From contig CM028328.1 in the NCBI GenBank assembly GCA_016647705.1, forward strand, positions 40,710,501-40,774,500: 64,000 bases of DNA. Direction: 5' to 3'. Made by a program: the position numbers and the translations under genes. The stretch is from Eucommia ulmoides (taxonomy: Eukaryota > Streptophyta > Magnoliopsida > Garryales > Eucommiaceae). This document shows positions 58,669 to 64,000 of this stretch, in pieces. Position 1 is the stretch's first letter. Each line of letters opens with the position of its first letter. A model generated the notes under the pieces. It saw nothing but the letters and a program-made list of their open reading frames with translations. It had not been told where the DNA came from and searched no databases.

Positions 58669-60888
58669 TGTTGATCTCGAGGTTTTGATGGACAATTAAG
58701 GGTTGATGTTTTTTGTGGAACTAATGTGTTTGTCGAGTGTTTCAGTATAAGAGTTCCAATCAAAGATTGAATCATGAAGAAATTATTAAGGGTGCGAAGA
58801 TAGATAATGAAGAAATGAAGAGTATTGAAGATTTCAAAGAAATTAGGTGAAAAAAACTTTAATACTCTTATACTCATGATGTATCTCGAATTAGGATAAC
58901 ACACGACACTAATTGATGAGTTATATTTATGTGTGTTTGATTTAATGAAATTTAGGATCCTAATTGGTGTACTAATTGTTGTTCAAATATTTGCTCCTAT
59001 GTGAAATTGTAAAATGAAAATTGACCTAAGTAAAAGTAGTGTTTAAAATTGAATTTTAGTGTCAATTGTGTTAACCGAGAAAAGCAACCAGTTAATGGGA
59101 TTAAACGATGAATTTTGGAGCTGAAATATGTGGAAAAGAGAGCATCCAGCATTGATCAGTCAACCGACTAGCAGAGGTTCGGTCAATCGATTGGTTTTGG
59201 GTTGGAAAGTGTATCTCTTTGAATTGATCGGTCAACTAACTAGGAGAGATTGGTCAACCGATTGGCCAAGTGAAACTCTCTGAATCGATCGATCAACTGA
59301 TCATGATAGGATCGGTTAACCGACCGTGGTTTAATTTTGGCTTGGATTACAACCTGAATCGATCGGTCAACAGACCATGGGGTATTCGGTCAACCGACTA
59401 CCTTTTTGGGTTTGGCCTATATTATATGTTGAATTGTTTCGTTAATCGACTGGCAGGGGTTCGGTTAACCAACTGTGTAGGTTGAGATTTCGAGGATTTT
59501 AAGGTTTTGATAAAAAACTAGCCGTAACTAGCTGTTTTTGGCAAATCTGATGGAGAGATTTGGGGTATTTAAATATATTAAAGATATGTCATATCTATTT
59601 TAATATCCCTATTGATTTGGTACATATAATTTTAGATTCTCTCAATTTTAGCAACTAAATACTTCATATCTTTGTGATCAAAGTTTAAGAAATAATTTGT
59701 GGACTTAATTGAGAGATTTAAAAGATATTTTTAAATAAATTATACAGAGATTGAAAATATATGATATATAGGGTCTATAAGTGCTCTTTAAAGACTTATC
59801 TTGTCAAAATTAGCTGTTGGAGCGCTTATTTAAAATCACTATATATAGATCTGCGAAATTGAGATCTAATTACATCACTTCAAGAACTATCGAGTTCCTA
59901 AGTTTTCTGAGAGTTATCATTTTGAGATTTAGTCGAGAGATCATTCGAGAGATTATTGTGTGAAAAGTTCTTGCGCTAAAGCGCTGTTGAGTTGGCGTCA
60001 CTGATTTGTGTTGTCTTGCGATTCTGATTATATTCTTTCGGTATTTTCCTGGTGAGATCTTTCTAAGTTATTGTGTTGAATTGATTTCACTTATTGTTTA
60101 TTACTTGGTTTTAAGATCATTGAAAAATCGTTTTTTAAACTTAAGAGTATAAAAATTCTTTTTAAAACAATTTTGTGATATTATCTGTTTACATACTTAA
60201 TTTTGTGCTACCCACACTTGTTATAATTAGATATTAAATTTCTCACTTAAATTCTATTACGTAGTAAATTTCGGGACATTAATCTAGTATAATTGTTTTG
60301 AGGTGGCAGAAACTTCAAGTGGGAAGAAACTCATTACTTTTTGTATTGGTGAGTTTGTGCGGATTAGATACGGTTGGGGCTGTATCTAGTCACGGTAGCA
60401 AGGGTTTCAATATTTTTTTGGGAAAAATGTTGAGGTTTGATCTTTGCCAAAGGTATAAAAAAATTAGGTTATTCTTTTCTCTTGAAAAAGAAGTAGATTT
60501 TGATTTTTCCTAAATAGAATTAATTTTGAGTAAATTGTAAAGGTTCAATCCTTACCTGGGAAAAGAATCATTATAAGAGTTTGGTTCTTCTCATTAAAGG
60601 AATCAGGGATTTAGAGGGTGCGAATCTCCGTGGAGCTCGGGAGACTAGATTAGGCAATGCTAACTTGTTGAATTAGGATATATCTTGGTGTACTTCATTG
60701 TTTACTTTATTTACATTTTGTTTTGGTGTGCACCTAGAGATTTAAACACTTATCCACTGTGTAACGAAAAGAATAATTAATTTAGGATAAATTGATTATT
60801 TGATAAATTAAGTGCTCAAAAATTTAAATTGTATAAATTTTTATAACTACCCAATTTCCCTCCCCTTGGGTAATTCATTAGGCCAACT
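58669..60888 (+). mobile_element. Solo LTR of copia type (2.2 kb)
   Basis: It starts TGTTGATCTCGAGG and ends GGCCAACT (the family CA end with one change). The flanking 5-base duplication TATCG is perfect (58664-58668, 60889-60893). It aligns with 19084-21120 along its whole length. About ten copies of GGTCAACCGA-type motifs lie at 59150-59480, before a TATATGATATATAG stretch. It contains no coding region; open frames inside are chance. Confidence 0.9.
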
Positions 60889-60972
60889 TATCGCTATATA
60901 GTTCTTCAATTTTAAGTTCATCTGGTTGCTATATTAATTTATTTTCTTTATTTGGGATACATTTGAGTGTAG

Positions 60973-61940
60973 GGAAGATTGGTTGATGAGGGCCCTGATT
61001 CTAACCTTTGTAAAGAACATAGCTAATGAATATGATGGGTGAGTAATTTTTGTTTTTTTCTTCTTCTATTTTTTCCATTATATTATAGATCTAGGAACAA
61101 AATAATTTGTTTTTGAGAACAAAACTGACATCTTCACCTTCTTTTTATGAACTTCTTTGTTGTCGTCTTCTTATTTAGATTTTTATTGTTTTTTCTACTC
61201 TTGCAGAATTTGTAAATGCCCCTTTCCACTGAACAAACGCCACTATAGCAACTAATATTTTTTTATTCTATTCATCGGTTTCTTCAAGCCACCATTGTAA
61301 CTAATGTTTTTTTATTTACTTTTCATCAGTTTCTTGAATAATTTGAATTTATTTCTGGACTTTATTTTATTCTTTTAGCGATTTTAATATGATTTTTCAT
61401 CTCTTTTTTGTTGACATTGTTGTGTGTATGTATCTATATAATAATTCCCATGCAGTTGGAGGTTACACTGATTTTGTTATATATGTTTAGTTCTCATTTG
61501 ATTTGGGAGTAGCTGCATTCAGAAGTGCCAAGCTTGAAGAGTAAAATCTCTCGGTTCAAAGAGACTATTTTGTTTCAAGATATCGTGGTCTCCAATCTTT
61601 CAGAAAGGTAGGGTTCTTTCTTTCTTTGACTCTTATTCTGTTTTTAAGACATAATATATATATGTTTGGAAAGTTATATTTCAAAAAATTCCTTTTGGAT
61701 GGAAAAAAGTATTTTCAAATTGTGAACCAGTTTATTCGAAAGTTTTTTTTGTTTCTAATTTTGTGTTATTCAATTTCTAATGGTGGATTACGATTTTTCT
61801 TTGTTAAGCATTTTCTCGCTCTCTTTCTGCTCACTAGGCTAATTTACTTGATCTGTTATACCATTTTTCATTTTTTTTTTGCAGAGATTATTGGTGGAGT
61901 TTATTCAAATGTCATTTCAACTATTGATGACATGGCTATG
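60973..61940 (+). CDS. Exon-like islands of an unrecognised, possibly broken gene
   Basis: Three islands look like exons with splice sites: 60973-61038 (EDWLMRALILTFVKNIANEY, then DG|GTGAGT), 61513-61607, and 61885-61940 (EIIGGVYSNVISTIDDMAM, after TTTGCAG, before ATG|GTAACT). The middle island reads well in mixed frames (DLGVAAFRSAKLEE, stop, then RDYFVSRYRGLQSFRK), which suggests a frameshift, an error in exon ends, or a pseudogene. The family is not recognised. A MITE begins 8 bases after the last donor. Confidence 0.4.
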
Positions 61941-61948
61941 GTAACTTA

Positions 61949-62884
61949 GGCCGTGTTTGGTAACCGTTCCCATCCCATCCCATTCCAAAAATTTTGGGAT
62001 TTTTGTTCGGGAACACCGTTTGGTAAAACTGTTTCTCATCCTACCCCTATCCCAAAATCCCAGAATTGATTCTCCATTTTGTGAAGGCCATAAGAATTTT
62101 TTTTTTTTTTTGTTTCTTCTCATTCCAATCCCATTTCCAAACCAAAAAAAGGATATGGCCGGTATTAACACAATTGTTAGTGAGGTCTAGCCTTCAACTC
62201 TTGTAAGTCTCTCTTTTCTTTATTTTTTCCTTCTTCAATGAGCTTTTTCGTATACTTCTACTCCGCGTCGTCGTCCTCCTCCTTTTCGCCGTTGTCTTTG
62301 TTGTCCTCGTTGCCATCGCCAATTGATTTCGTACGTCCTCATCGCCATCGCCAATCGATTTCTTCCATGGCCATCGTCTTCTTCATCTGTCTATGGCCAT
62401 CGCCGTTTTATTTTGCTTCGTCTGTCCATTGGCAATCGATTTCGATTACAAAATTAGGGTTTCGATTTTGAATTGTAATCGATTTCGATTTTAATTTCGA
62501 GCAACAACTCCTGTTAGAGTTTCGATTTTGATTGGGGTTTAAGATTTTGATTTTGATAGTCGTTTAGGATTTGGATTTGGATTGGGGTTTAGGATTTCAA
62601 TTTCAATTAAGGTTTAGAGTTTGATTGCTTGATGATTTCTTAATTAAGGTTTAGGGTTCGATTGCTTGATGATTTATTGATTGTAGTTTATGGTTCGCTC
62701 TTGATTTCTAGGATAAGATCGTTACCAAACGTGATTCTGTTCCCATAACCAAAAAAAAAAATTCGTCATGAAATGCGATTCTACTCCCAAGAAGAAAACA
62801 TAATTCTTATTGCATCCTATCCTATCGCATCCTATCCTACTTGGATGGGATGGGATGGGATGGAAACGGTTACCAAACAGGCCC
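61949..62884. mobile_element. Tourist-like MITE (936 bp)
   Basis: Ends GGCCGTGTTTGGTAACCGTT and, reverse complemented, GGGCCTGTTTGGTAACCGTT match closely; subterminal CATCCCATCCCA pairs with TGGGATGGGATGG. A TTA duplication flanks both sides (61946-61948, 62885-62887). The centre has a GC-rich block with CGCCATCGCCAA repeats and a run of GGTTTAGGATTT repeats. It is a different subfamily from the three other Tourist-like copies. Confidence 0.88.
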
Positions 62885-62887
62885 TTA

Positions 62888-63852
62888 AATGCCATTTCAA
62901 TTATTGATGTTAGGAGTTGAATGCTGAATCCATTTTATGGGAGTTTTTGTTTGGCTACATTTTTCTTGAAGTATTTTTAAAGTGTTTGTATTTGTAATGA
63001 AATTATTTCTTAATGAAACATAATAGTGCTTTGCATGTTTTATCCATCAATAGTTTTGTACCAGTATTTTGATTGTATGATTTTTCATTGTTGATGCTTT
63101 TAGTTTAATTGGTTTATAATTCATTGTGAACATTAAATCTGTGATAAATATGTAGAACATTATTGGAATTTTTTAAAGGGATAAAAATCAAACCGAACAA
63201 TTACTCTTATGTTGCTTACTTCATTTTTTTGGTTTTTCGAATTTTATTTACGTGTTGAATTTTAAAATATTGTCTTCTAGCATGGGTTATAAATGATTCC
63301 CCTCCCCCTAAATTAAGGTTATATTTTTTTTTTTTTTTAATTTATGCCTTCAGACACGGGTTATAAGTTAGTCTATTGATAAATCAGGATGATAGACATT
63401 TCAATAGTCCAGATCAATTTGTGAAAATGGATTGCTGAGATTGATAGTTTATTATGTTTAAAGTGCAAAGCGTTAGAGGTTCAATTCTTTCCCCCACCCA
63501 ATTTTTTTTTCGCTTCAACCCAATTCATTTGCACAAACCTTTACAATTTCATTAGTTCCTACTCCTGCTCACGATCCTAGTTGTTGACTTCACAATTTCA
63601 TCAGTTTTCACCTCCATGAACCACTGGCCATCACTGTTGTCGTTGTCGTTCTTGAAGTCTCTCTTTCTCTCTTCTCCACGGACCCTTTCATTATTTCCCT
63701 CGTTCCCGCTGTCGTTTGCTTGCCATCGTTGAGCCATCGCTACCGCTACCCTCTGTCTGAAAATCACCGTCTGACCATCTCTCTCGCCGTTTGCATCCCA
63801 CATTTGTACCCTACTCCACGATGAAGATCCATTCGACGTTAGAGAGAAACAG
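62888..63852. other. AT-rich stretch without supported genes
   Basis: The minus-strand frame 63552-63803 is low-complexity (Arg/Asn/Asp-rich) and has no motif. GACACGGGTTATAA at 63353 resembles CAGGCACGGGTTATACTC at 55540, a shared small repeat of unknown origin. Confidence 0.4.
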
Positions 63853-63855
63853 TTA

Positions 63856-64000
63856 GGTGGCGTTTGGTTAGTGTTCCCACTTTTCTCAACCCAACTAGGA
63901 TGGGTTGGGTTGAGTTGAGTTGAGAATTCTATTTCCTTCTAGGAATAAAATTGTATTTGGTAACAATATTTTTTTTTTGTACTGGGAATAGAATCGCGTT
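63856..64000. mobile_element. Left end of another Tourist-like MITE, cut by the window
   Basis: TTA at 63853-63855 precedes GGTGGCGTTTGGTTAG, and GGATGGGTTGGGTTGAG subterminal repeats follow. The right end is outside the window. Confidence 0.6.

Noticed and set aside
63552..63803. 83-residue minus-strand frame
   Set aside because: It is low-complexity with no motif or splice support.

Overview
The window is nuclear DNA of a flowering plant. Two intact spliced genes have canonical GT-AG introns. One, coproporphyrinogen oxidase, begins with a chloroplast transit peptide, and the space around and inside the genes is filled with Ty3/gypsy and Ty1/copia retrotransposon remains, solo LTRs and MITEs. 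A dicot is likely from the AT-rich introns and long transposon-filled introns, but the species cannot be named from the sequence.

Layout. 1-8.6 kb is a nest of LTR elements: a deleted Athila/Tat-like element (tRNA-Asp primer site), an inverted piece of the same LTR, a decayed minus-strand gypsy element with gag, protease, RT, RNase H and integrase remains, and a solo LTR inside the gypsy 5' LTR. 8.7-9.3 kb holds a Tat-type integrase scrap and then the promoter of CTP synthase. 9.86-16.74 kb is a complete 21-exon CTP synthase gene on the plus strand (599 aa). 17-24 kb is intergenic with two Tourist-like MITEs and a 2-kb copia-type LTR.

24.0-47.3 kb is a complete 8-exon coproporphyrinogen III oxidase gene (415 aa) on the minus strand. 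Its 1.25-kb coding sequence is spread over 23 kb because introns 1, 2 and 4 (6.0, 6.0 and 8.7 kb) have absorbed retrotransposons: three truncated copies of one copia family, a second copia inserted inside one of them, gypsy pieces, a MITE and tandem repeats. Every exon-exon join keeps the reading frame.

47.3-64 kb begins with the probable first coding exon of an unrecognised gene diverging from coproporphyrinogen oxidase. It is followed by solo LTRs with perfect target-site duplications, a 0.77-kb foldback Mutator-like MITE with a central array of short palindromes, two Tourist-like MITEs (one cut by the window end) and several exon-like islands that could belong to one large, transposon-filled gene.

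The two identified genes are housekeeping enzymes: CTP synthase in pyrimidine nucleotide synthesis and coproporphyrinogen oxidase in plastid heme and chlorophyll synthesis. They do not form a pathway together. No new multi-gene system was found. The most unusual material is structural: arrays of short self-complementary GC-rich motifs in the LTRs of unrelated retroelements, the foldback element, and the transposon-inflated but intact coproporphyrinogen oxidase gene.
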